Made by a program: the position numbers and the translations under genes. Of a stretch of DNA of 64,000 nucleotides, positions 17,332-24,173 are shown in pieces. The stretch covers positions 855,859 through 919,858 of the forward strand of contig NZ_JAGHZS010000002.1 of assembly GCF_017745275.1 (NCBI RefSeq). Reading direction: 5' to 3'. Under the pieces are notes generated by a model that searched no databases, had not been told where the DNA came from, and saw nothing but the letters and a program-made list of their open reading frames with translations. The DNA comes from Chitinophaga sp. Lineage in GTDB: Bacteria > Bacteroidota > Bacteroidia > Chitinophagales > Chitinophagaceae. Position 1 is the stretch's first letter. Each line of letters starts with the position of its first letter.

Positions 17332-17685
17332 ATGATGAATACCATTGCGTACCTGGTTTACATGGCACTTACCTACCTGATCACCGTAAAAGTGGGATGG
17401 ATATTTTACCGTAACGGCAGGGTGTTTATCCTCGGGCTACTGCAGGGAAATGTTGCACTCACCGACGCCATTAATAATATTTTACTGGCAGGATATTATC
17501 TCGTGAACATAGGCTATGCCACGGCGATGATCAGCAACTGGCCACCCATTCCGCACCTGTTAGTTATGCTAACAGTGATCGTCACCATGACCGGCCAGAT
17601 CCTGCTGTCACTGGGCGTTATGCACTGCTTTAACATGCTCGTTATCTATTTTATCAGCAAACGGAATATTTACCTAAAATCCTAG
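17332..17685 (+). CDS. Small integral membrane protein of unknown family
   Basis: 117 residues with three or four hydrophobic helices (IAYLVYMALTYLITVKVGWIFY; LLAGYYLVNIGYATAMI; LLVMLTVIVTMTGQILLSLGVMH). The frame is open from 17308, but the promoter at 17281-17310 excludes that start. The next gene (17689-18063) is a broken paralogue with the same layout (YxVxxxLTYLxxxxxxFxNxRVFxL, and GFYLLNLGFAFLI matching GYYLVNIGYATAMI). No function can be assigned. Confidence 0.65.
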   Translation: MMNTIAYLVYMALTYLITVKVGWIFYRNGRVFILGLLQGNVALTDAINNILLAGYYLVNIGYATAMISNWPPIPHLLVMLTVIVTMTGQILLSLGVMHCFNMLVIYFISKRNIYLKS

Positions 17686-17688
17686 TAT

Positions 17689-18063
17689 ATGGTACAATCC
17701 CTTAATTTCATTGCCTACACGATCTACCTGCCCATTGTAATGTTAGTTACCTGGTTGGTAGCACACACACTTTTTAAAAACAGCCGGGTGTTTATGCTGG
17801 ATATTTTCCATGGCAAAGACGACCTGGCAAATGCTACCAACACCTAATTTGAAACAGGATTTTACTTACTCAACCTGGGCTTTGCTTTCCTGATCATGGA
17901 AATAGCGCAAAAGATTAATACCCCCGGCGCTTTAATGGAAATTTTGAGTGTTAAAATAGGAGGCTTCCTGATTTACCTGGGCATTATGTTGTTCCTTAAC
18001 CTGTATTTGTTTTTCAGAGGAAGAAGTATTTCAAAAGAGAAACGAAGTGTAGTAACACTATAG
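17689..18063 (+). pseudogene. Paralogous small membrane protein interrupted by an in-frame TAA
   Basis: The reading frame from ATG 17689 to TAG 18061 is continuous at 124 codons except for a TAA at 17845-17847 (codon 53). Translation across the stop gives membrane helices before (IYLPIVMLVTWLVAHTLF) and after (FYLLNLGFAFLIMEI; FLIYLGIMLFLNLYLFF). It aligns with the intact neighbour 3 bases upstream. A single nonsense change, a sequencing error or readthrough are all possible; no frame shift is needed. Confidence 0.65.
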
Positions 18064-18090
18064 CTGGCCTTTCATCCAACCCAAATTGCG

Positions 18091-18120
18091 GGCGCGGGAA
18101 TTAATTTCCGCGCCTTTTTA
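18091..18120 (+). terminator. Rho-independent terminator after the membrane protein pair
   Basis: GGCGCGGGAA (18091-18100), loop TTAA and TTTCCGCGCC (18105-18114) form a 10-bp stem with one wobble pair, followed by TTTTTA. Confidence 0.8.
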
Positions 18121-18186
18121 TTTTGAAGTCGTTTGAGAGTAGCCGGATTTTTTTGTCGATAAGCCTGCAAATGAATTGAGTATTTG

Positions 18187-18194
18187 TATATTTG
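18187..18194 (+). promoter_or_regulatory. Candidate -7 element (TATATTTG)
   Basis: TATATTTG is an exact match to TAnnTTTG about 85 bases upstream of the small acidic ORF at 18279. No TTG was found at the ideal -33 spacing, so confidence is moderate. Confidence 0.35.
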
Positions 18195-18278
18195 CTTCAG
18201 ATAATAAGCCTGCCTGCGGTGTCTATTTCCCCTTTTTCGTATTGCGTGGCTAATGAACTGTGCACTTAAATAACCGTC

Positions 18279-18518
18279 ATGAAAAAATCATCTACTGTAG
18301 GAAAAGTTGAATTGAAAATAGAAGAAGAGAAATCCGAACATGGCAAAGATGAAGCTGCCAACTGTTCGCCACCTGATAAGAGCCTTGATTCCGAAGAAGA
18401 AATTACAGATATGAAATCAGATAATCTGGATATTGAAGCACTACAAAGTAGATACTGGGCTGGGTTGGGATTAGATTCCATACCAGGTGAAGAAGATGTA
18501 ACGGATCGTTCTGAATAG
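18279..18518 (+). CDS. Small acidic hypothetical protein
   Basis: 79 residues, rich in Glu, Asp, Ser and Lys, with no signal peptide or membrane segment and one cysteine (about residue 29). The C-terminal part (DIEALQSRYWAGLGLDSIPGE) looks more structured than the disordered N-terminal half. It has its own candidate -7 box and sits after a terminator. It converges on the pentapeptide gene 11 bases away. No family was recognised; it could be a short secreted or regulatory peptide precursor, but nothing shows this. Confidence 0.45.
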   Translation: MKKSSTVGKVELKIEEEKSEHGKDEAANCSPPDKSLDSEEEITDMKSDNLDIEALQSRYWAGLGLDSIPGEEDVTDRSE

Positions 18519-18529
18519 ACTTCCTGTGT

Positions 18530-19114
18530 TTATTGCACAATCTCCACGCCCAATCCATCCAACAACGCTAATGCATCAGGCAGGCTAAACTTCGCTTTTC
18601 TTATTTTATTCTCCTGCACGTTTATGGCATAGCGATGTGCCCCCACAAAATTAGCCTGGGTTAAATCAGTGCCCACAAATCTGGCCCCGGCAAGATCTGT
18701 ACCGGTGAAGTTGGCCTGTGTTAAGTTACAATCGGTAAAGTCAACTTCATCTGCCTGGCAATGAATAAACACGCCTTTCTTCAGGTTTTTGCCGGCAAAC
18801 GTTCCGTAGCTGAGGCGGCAATGCTGAAAGTCTGCCGTAAGTGGATCGCGGGCATTCGTCCAGGCCACACCGATGGCTTTGGAATGTTGTAATACGATCC
18901 GGCTGAAAGTTGTTTTTTTGAACTGGATCAGCGATAAATCGCAATCTTCAAACGTACAATTTTCAAAAGAGCAGTCAATGAAAATGCATTCCTTCAGGCT
19001 GCACTTGTGGAATTGGCATTCATAGAATTCCTTGCCGGAAATAGTGTTGCCATCCCATATGATATTTTCGAATTTTTGGTGTTCGTAAGCGTATTCCTGA
19101 TCGTTGTTATTCAC
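18530..19114 (-). CDS. Pentapeptide-repeat protein
   Basis: 194 residues with tandem A(D/N)LxX-type pentapeptides forming a right-handed quadrilateral beta-helix. Examples are FYECQFHKCSLKECIFIDC, SFENCTFEDCDLSLIQF, VDFTDCNLTQANFTGTDLAG and ARFVGTDLTQANFVGA. It is cytoplasmic, with no signal. Related QnrB/MfpA-type proteins mimic DNA and protect gyrase, but most bacterial pentapeptide proteins have no known role. It lies divergently upstream of the dinB promoter. Confidence 0.85.
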   Translation of the reverse strand: MNNNDQEYAYEHQKFENIIWDGNTISGKEFYECQFHKCSLKECIFIDCSFENCTFEDCDLSLIQFKKTTFSRIVLQHSKAIGVAWTNARDPLTADFQHCRLSYGTFAGKNLKKGVFIHCQADEVDFTDCNLTQANFTGTDLAGARFVGTDLTQANFVGAHRYAINVQENKIRKAKFSLPDALALLDGLGVEIVQ

Positions 19115-19184
19115 AATAAAGAAATTAGGGTTTAAAGATAGCGTATTTGCTGCTTTGGCTGCATGGCCGCATTTCTTTTCGTTG

Positions 19185-19192
19185 TATCTTTG
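19185..19192 (+). promoter_or_regulatory. -7 element of dinB (TATCTTTG)
   Basis: A perfect strong-form Bacteroidota -7 box 21 bases before the ATG at 19213. It shows that the longer frame beginning at 19147 is not the translated start. Confidence 0.6.
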
Positions 19193-19212
19193 AGGGGCTT
19201 CCTGGTGTAGAC

Positions 19213-20331
19213 ATGGAGAAAGACGTTCACAGCATACAACGAAAAATTATTCATATTGATATGGACGCATTTTATGCGTCTGTAGAGCAACGCGATAACC
19301 CGCTTTATCGCGGCAAAGCGATTGCAGTGGGAGGCTCTCCGGAAGGACGGGGAGGAGTAGTAGCTACCGCCAGTTATGAAGCCCGTAAATTTGGTGTACG
19401 TTCTGCCATGCCTTCCAAGCGGGCATTACAGCTTTGCCCGGAGTTGATATTTGTTCGCCCCCGTTTCGATGCCTACAAAGAAGTATCCCGTCATATCCGC
19501 GAAATATTTGCGCGCTATACAGATTTGATTGAACCGTTGTCGCTGGATGAAGCCTACCTGGATGTAACCAGCGATAAACAAAATATTGGCTCTGCCATTG
19601 AAATTGCCAAACAGATCAAACAGGCCATCCGTGAGGAGCTGCAGCTCACCGCATCCGCCGGTATATCCGTCAATAAGTTTGTTGCTAAAATTGCGTCAGA
19701 TTTGAATAAGCCGGATGGACTTACCTTCATTGGGCCCTCTTCCATAGAAGCATTTATGGAAAAGCTGGCGGTAGAGAAATTTCACGGAGTCGGAAAGGTC
19801 ACTGCCGATAAAATGAAGCGGATGGGGCTTTTTACCGGGGCCGATCTTAAAAAGTTATCAGAGCAGGACCTGAAAAATCATTTCGGTAAAGTAGGTAGTT
19901 TTTATTATCGTATAGTACGCGGGCAGGACGACCGGGAAGTGCAGCCTCACCGGGAAACCAAATCACTGGGTGCAGAAGATACGTTCCCATATGACCTTAC
20001 TACTATTGAAGAGATGGAAGCAGAGCTGATCAAAATCGGTAAAACGGTATACGACCGGCTGCAGCGATATCAACTGAAAGGGCGTACTATTACACTGAAG
20101 ATAAAGTACAGTGATTTTAAGCAGATCACCCGCAACCAATCTTTTTCATCTCCGGTAGGTGATTTTGATACCATTGTTGAAACAGCCAAACAGTTATTGG
20201 CCGCCTCTGAGCACGAAAACAAGCGTATACGACTGCTCGGTATTACGTTGTCGAATTTTCATGAAATAGCGGCACCCGAAGAGAAACCACTTACTGCTAC
20301 GCAATTGTCGTTGTTTGATTTCGAAGACTAG
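19213..20331 (+). CDS. dinB: DNA polymerase IV (Y-family translesion polymerase)
   Basis: 372 residues. Catalytic acidic residues lie in IIHIDMDAFYASVEQRDNP (about 13-31) and in PLSLDEAYLDVT (about 103-114). The steric-gate region, the fingers (VGGSPEGRGGVVATASYEARKFGVRSAMP), the HhH thumb (VEKFHGVGKVTADKMKRMGL) and a little-finger domain follow. The C-terminal QLSLFDFED matches a beta-clamp-binding peptide (QLSLF). It performs error-prone bypass of damaged bases. The start is set by the promoter at 19185-19192. Confidence 0.95.
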   Translation: MEKDVHSIQRKIIHIDMDAFYASVEQRDNPLYRGKAIAVGGSPEGRGGVVATASYEARKFGVRSAMPSKRALQLCPELIFVRPRFDAYKEVSRHIREIFARYTDLIEPLSLDEAYLDVTSDKQNIGSAIEIAKQIKQAIREELQLTASAGISVNKFVAKIASDLNKPDGLTFIGPSSIEAFMEKLAVEKFHGVGKVTADKMKRMGLFTGADLKKLSEQDLKNHFGKVGSFYYRIVRGQDDREVQPHRETKSLGAEDTFPYDLTTIEEMEAELIKIGKTVYDRLQRYQLKGRTITLKIKYSDFKQITRNQSFSSPVGDFDTIVETAKQLLAASEHENKRIRLLGITLSNFHEIAAPEEKPLTATQLSLFDFED

Positions 20332-20450
20332 CTGTTAGCCGTTAGGTTTTAGCTTTTAGCTTTTAGCAAAATGCAGCGAAGATGATTATATATTGATCTC
20401 CGCTGCATTTTGCTAAAAGCTAAAAGCTAGTATCTGACAGCTAATAAGCG
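20332..20450. repeat. Intergenic long inverted repeat (TTTTAGC/AAAATGCAGC type)
   Basis: It begins right after the dinB stop. The left arm has TTTTAGC repeats ending AGCAAAATGCAGC; the right arm reads GCTGCATTTTGCTAAAAGC and continues with AAAGCTAG. The arms form one long stem with a short AT-rich loop. The element is close in sequence to the one at 23910-23983. Confidence 0.7.
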
Positions 20451-20461
20451 TTAGTCAATGT

Positions 20462-20659
20462 CACGAATGATCAGCGCGGATTTTGTCTTTGTGCCTCATT
20501 AGCAGGATTATCCTAATTTCTCATTTTGAGTTTTAAGTGTAAAAATGACAATAAATAGCGGTTACATCCGCTCTTTTTCATCTTCCCAAACCTAAAAATA
20601 AAAAATCAGTATAATCCCGCTAATAGGGTACAAAGACAAGTTCCCGCTGATCATTCGTG
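20462..20659. repeat. Second long inverted repeat in the dinB/immunity gap
   Basis: CACGAATGATCAGCG (20462-20476) is the reverse complement of CGCTGATCATTCGTG (20645-20659). Inner arms also match (TTTGTCTTTGTGCC against GGTACAAAGACAA; CATTAGCAGGATTATCC against ATAATCCCGCTAATAG). The GCGGATTTTGTCT module recurs at 58507-58519 in another element, so both belong to one family. The gap 20332-20757 holds nothing else recognisable. Confidence 0.7.
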
Positions 20660-20757
20660 GCAATAGCTTTCCGCGGCATTTTTGCTAAAATGCTACCACA
20701 AATAAAAAGTAAATTGGAATGAAGCAGTTCGCCTAAACGGCGTTACCTGTAACGTTA

Positions 20758-21162
20758 TTACGCTTCTGCCTTCTTACGCCAGAATTCAGGTAAGTCGATT
20801 TCAGTTTCTATTTCTTCACTTCTCTCCTGCATCATATTGATGAGGCTTTGATGAAGATCAGGGTGTTCTCCCCAATAGGTAGAAGGTACGTCCAGTACAT
20901 TCTTCAGCAGGTCTCCAGGATACATACCGGCAGTTACCAGTACATCATTTTTTAATATCTCTAAGGCCAAAGGTACCAGGTAGGTAGGATTGAATGATTG
21001 TCCGATTAATGTCCGCAATTCACTGGCGGATAATTTTGCTACAGGTACCTTTACTAATGCAAGAGATTTCTGAGTTATTCCTGAATCTTCTGTGGTGGTT
21101 CCCCATGTCTTATTCTCCAACTGCTCCAAAGATTTATATCTCCAGATATCTTTCTTATTCAT
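20758..21162 (-). CDS. Contact-dependent growth inhibition-type immunity protein (orphan)
   Basis: 134 residues, cytoplasmic. The layout SLEQLENKTWG, then LSASELRTLIGQSFNPTYLVPLALEIL, then GMYPGDLLKNVLDVPSTYWGEHPDLHQSL matches the CdiI-like immunity family, with its LRxLIGQ, YLVPLALE and YPGDLL motifs. Such proteins bind and neutralise a CDI or polymorphic toxin C-terminal domain. No CdiA, RHS or other toxin gene is within the window, so this is probably an orphan immunity gene that protects against neighbours' toxins. Confidence 0.8.
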   Translation of the reverse strand: MNKKDIWRYKSLEQLENKTWGTTTEDSGITQKSLALVKVPVAKLSASELRTLIGQSFNPTYLVPLALEILKNDVLVTAGMYPGDLLKNVLDVPSTYWGEHPDLHQSLINMMQERSEEIETEIDLPEFWRKKAEA

Positions 21163-21565
21163 AAAAATGTGTCTCTCTTTTCGTGCTAATAAAATAGTTA
21201 TTTATGAAAGTGATTTCAACGCGCAATCTTTCTTTTGATGGTGATCATCTGCAGAGCCCTGCGGAGTTTGTGCAGGTGTTGCGGTAGCCGGTCAGCGCCG
21301 GCGGTTATAAGAAACCAGGATCAACAGCTATAAATATAATAAATATTGTTGACGCAGAAATATTATTTTCTGCCTTTAACATTTTTTATAGTCTTTCTAT
21401 GGAAGTGGAGTGCTGCAAAAATGGCCATGGTATTGTGTTATATCAGTGTAACAGGAGTGCTTGAATTTTTTTTTAACGTTTTATTTTATGCTGATGACTA
21501 CCCATCACAAGGTAAGAAGGGAAGTAAGACGAATCACTTGTCGCCATAACCACGTGGGTGGGCAG

Positions 21566-21603
21566 CAATAAAAAGAGGTGTAACAGTCCACTGCTACACC
21601 TCT
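21566..21603 (-). terminator. Rho-independent terminator of the 111-residue membrane protein gene
   Basis: A 9-bp perfect stem AGAGGTGTA / TACACCTCT (21574-21603) is followed on the minus strand by TTTTTATT. It lies just past the stop at 21622. The rest of the gap 21163-21565 shows no convincing gene; it has one short TTG-initiated hydrophobic frame. Confidence 0.75.
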
Positions 21604-21621
21604 TTCGTATAATCATCTTAG

Positions 21622-21933
21622 TTAGGCTGTTTTCTGGTATTTAGGCAGCACTAGTAATTTTACGATGCTATGTGCTGCACCGGAAAGTGCAAACGCAATC
21701 AGCAACAGTAAGGCAGCCTTTCCTGGTGTATCGAATACATCAAGAACACCGGATACCGATTTCCCGGCATACATAATAGCAATCAGGGTTGCCAGTGCGC
21801 CGGTGATCCACAGGGTAATGTGCGACCATAGGTATTTCTGTTTCTGAAAGCCAGCCTTTCCAAAGGAAGTGAATAGGAGGAAAACGTGGGCCAGGAAAAA
21901 TACAGCGGCCAGGGCAGTTAGGGTAGTGAGCAT
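21622..21933 (-). CDS. Small integral membrane protein
   Basis: 103 residues from the ATG at 21933 (an alternative at 21957 adds 8). Three hydrophobic helices are clear: LTTLTALAAVFFLAHVFLLF, ITLWITGALATLIAIMYA and AALLLLIAFALSGAAHSIVKLL. No family was recognised. It is followed by a strong terminator and has its own transcription unit. Confidence 0.6.
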   Translation of the reverse strand: MLTTLTALAAVFFLAHVFLLFTSFGKAGFQKQKYLWSHITLWITGALATLIAIMYAGKSVSGVLDVFDTPGKAALLLLIAFALSGAAHSIVKLLVLPKYQKTA

Positions 21934-22026
21934 TCTGGTTAATTTTGGTGATGGCAATATAGTCAGTATAACTAAAATATCAAAACCTTTTCACATATAC
22001 AAGCGTAATCACTGTATTTCCCCGAA

Positions 22027-22926
22027 TTAAAAATCAGCCAGTATCAGTTCCCGGTTCATGGCAGCTCCGGCCATATTGCCCGCAGCTACTGCTGCCGCTA
22101 CCGAACGCATGGGAGAGGTGGCATCTCCGGCCGCATACACGCCCGGAATATTGGTGGCCTGAAAATGATCTACAGACAGATGCCCCATTTCTGTTAAGTT
22201 ACAACCCAGGGCTTCCGGAATAGCACAGTGCTGCCGGAAGGGTGGGCGACTATACAATGCCGCTACCGGATGTGTGCTACCATCTTTCAATAAAAGATGC
22301 GTTACTTGTCCGTTGACCGCAACGATTTCTTCCACCAGCTGCTCATTTACCGTAATCCCGTGCCCGGCTAATTTTGCAGTTTGTTCTGCCGACAACTGTG
22401 AGGTACCATGGGTAAATACAGTCAACTGTTGGGTCCAGTTGTGAATCAACCGGGCGAAGTCAAATGCAATGTCGCCATTGGCCAGGATGCCGGTCGGCGC
22501 CTGTTTTACTTCATAGCCGTGGCAATACGGGCAATGCAATACAGAGATCCCCCAGGATTCCGCAAACCCTTTGATGGCAGGCATTTCATCTTTCACACCC
22601 GTGGCAAAAAGCAGGAGACGGGCCTGGAACGTATTGCCGGCAGCGGTGCGGAGCAGGAAGCCCGTCGCATTTTTTTCTGCGCTGACAGCCAGCTCATTCC
22701 TGAAATGTACCTCCGGATATTGGGCTACCTGTTCTTTTGCTTTGGCAGCAATATCTGCAGGCCTGGCGCCATCCTGGGTAAGAAAGTTATGTGAGTGTGG
22801 TGTTTGCTGATTGCAGGGAGCGCCACTGTCCAATACCAGCACTTTTCTGAGTGAGCGGCCTAATGCCATGGCTGCAGAAAGCCCGGCATAGCTGCCCCCG
22901 GTAATAATGACGTCGTATGATTGCAT
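22027..22926 (-). CDS. NAD(P)/FAD-dependent dithiol oxidoreductase (thioredoxin-reductase-like)
   Basis: 299 residues. The FAD-binding Rossmann motif is GGSYAGLSAAMALG (about 11-24). The redox-active CPYC (in LHCPYCHGYE) sits where thioredoxin reductases carry CxxC. The FAD-binding GVYAAGDAT closes the fold. The second nucleotide-binding motif is degenerate (ILANGDIAFDFA instead of GxGxxA), as in the GliT/HlmI-like dithiol oxidase branch, so NADPH use is uncertain. A perfect palindrome overlaps its promoter (22960-22980). Confidence 0.85.
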   Translation of the reverse strand: MQSYDVIITGGSYAGLSAAMALGRSLRKVLVLDSGAPCNQQTPHSHNFLTQDGARPADIAAKAKEQVAQYPEVHFRNELAVSAEKNATGFLLRTAAGNTFQARLLLFATGVKDEMPAIKGFAESWGISVLHCPYCHGYEVKQAPTGILANGDIAFDFARLIHNWTQQLTVFTHGTSQLSAEQTAKLAGHGITVNEQLVEEIVAVNGQVTHLLLKDGSTHPVAALYSRPPFRQHCAIPEALGCNLTEMGHLSVDHFQATNIPGVYAAGDATSPMRSVAAAVAAGNMAGAAMNRELILADF

Positions 22927-22948
22927 ATGCTTTTGTATAAGTCAGCTG

Positions 22949-22956
22949 CAAATATA
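22949..22956 (-). promoter_or_regulatory. -7 element of the oxidoreductase gene (TATATTTG)
   Basis: Exact TAnnTTTG match on the minus strand 22 bases upstream of the ATG at 22926, adjacent to the palindromic operator. Confidence 0.6.
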
Positions 22957-22959
22957 CAC

Positions 22960-22980
22960 AAATGCAACTTTGTTGCATTT
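22960..22980. promoter_or_regulatory. Perfect 9-3-9 palindromic operator (AAATGCAAC / GTTGCATTT)
   Basis: AAATGCAAC (22960-22968), TTT, GTTGCATTT (22972-22980). It fills the space upstream of the -7 box and overlaps the -33 region, as expected for a repressor site. The regulator is not adjacent; Rrf2, MarR or Crp-type factors are possible. Confidence 0.65.
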
Positions 22981-23009
22981 ATTTTTTGGCAAAAAAAATT
23001 CGCATATGG

Positions 23010-23846
23010 TTATCCGTTATCGTCTGTACCCGCGCGGATGTTGGAAATATGTTCGGCGATCAGGTGAAGCCGGTAATAATACTTCTCAAAAATATCATCA
23101 TACATCCGGTGCCTGTTTTCCAGGAAGGCATTCATGGCCTCATGAATAAATTCCTCAAAGGTATGGTGTTCACTCACTTTGATCACACATTCAAACACAG
23201 GCTCCATACTGGTGGCAAATTTGGGTTTAACCTGTATATCAGCCATGCAGGTGATCATATCTTTATACAGGTTGGGCGCTTTGGCAAAAGGTACATAATG
23301 GATGGCGGTAAATCCATCTTCATCATACACATATTTATCTACTTCCTCAGACAACAGGTATTGTACCACCTCGCGGTTGTTATTATGCCTGGTAGCCAGT
23401 AGCAAGGGTGTATCCAGGCTGGCCAGTACAAAATTAAAATGAATGTTATGCTCAATCAGCAGCAACAACATATCTGTTATAGCAACAAGGCGATTGTGTT
23501 TAAAAATATAAGCGATGGCAAAAAGATAATCCGGGTTATCTACCACCAGCCGGGCGCCTTTTTTCAAGGCGTATTGCACGGCCTGCGGCTTATTGGCACC
23601 AACCGCACAAAAGATAATGGGAATTATGCCTTCTCTCTTATAATGTATATCTGCTCCTCCTTCTTCAATTAATAATTCTGCTGCTTCAAAAAATATTTCC
23701 TGGTTTTCGAGTAAATCGCAAAGTAATTCGGAACGCTCATCCCGTGTAAGAGAAGAGAGATTGTATCCAAGCCCGGTGATAATTTCATCTGGCTCCTGGC
23801 TGATTTTCACTTTGCGCTTCAGGTCGTACAGTGAAATTTTTTGCAT
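23010..23846 (-). CDS. Ankyrin-repeat-like hypothetical protein
   Basis: 278 residues with no signal peptide. Several helix-turn-helix units resemble ankyrin repeats: EAAELLIEEGGADIHYKREGIIPIIFCAV, KPQAVQYALKKGARLVVDN, DTPLLLATRHNNNREVVQYLLSEEVDKYVYDEDGFTAIHYV. These repeats normally mediate protein-protein contacts. No catalytic domain can be seen. The gene is flanked by the oxidoreductase promoter region downstream and a palindromic element upstream. Confidence 0.65.
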   Translation of the reverse strand: MQKISLYDLKRKVKISQEPDEIITGLGYNLSSLTRDERSELLCDLLENQEIFFEAAELLIEEGGADIHYKREGIIPIIFCAVGANKPQAVQYALKKGARLVVDNPDYLFAIAYIFKHNRLVAITDMLLLLIEHNIHFNFVLASLDTPLLLATRHNNNREVVQYLLSEEVDKYVYDEDGFTAIHYVPFAKAPNLYKDMITCMADIQVKPKFATSMEPVFECVIKVSEHHTFEEFIHEAMNAFLENRHRMYDDIFEKYYYRLHLIAEHISNIRAGTDDNG

Positions 23847-23909
23847 ATGGTAGTCATAGTGTCTGATAGCTACTGGGAGAGAACCTTGGCATAGGATGAA
23901 ATGAAGCCA

Positions 23910-23983
23910 TTAGCTTTTAGCAAAATGCAGCAAACGATAATGTAATAGCATCTCCGCTACATTTGCTAATAGCTAAAAGCTAA
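23910..23983. repeat. Intergenic inverted repeat (TTTTAGCAAAATGCAGC type)
   Basis: The left arm TTAGCTTTTAGC plus AAAATGCAGC pairs with GCTACATTT plus GCTAATAGCTAAAAGC. It shares the AAAATGCAGC core with 20332-20450. The gap 23847-24173 otherwise contains only a 54-codon frame (24070-24234) that runs antisense into the ABC gene. Confidence 0.65.
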
Positions 23984-24173
23984 CAGCCAACAGCTTCTGA
24001 TAATATTTATCCTTTAAAAATCAATTCGTCTGATAATGGTCTGCGATCAAAGGTAATAATTTTTAATATATGAGTGGCCATTCTTCCCCAACACGATACT
24101 TTAACTGCAAAAAGTGCCGTGAAAGAAAGTATGGTCTAACGTATACGGAGGTACGTAAATACCACTATGGCGC

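Noticed and set aside
19147..19212. Longer N-terminus for DNA polymerase IV
   Set aside because: It overlaps the perfect -7 box at 19185-19192; the conserved domain begins right after the ATG at 19213.
21346..21549. 67-codon hydrophobic plus-strand frame
   Set aside because: It starts at TTG, has no promoter or homology that I recognise; kept only as a remark in the gap description.
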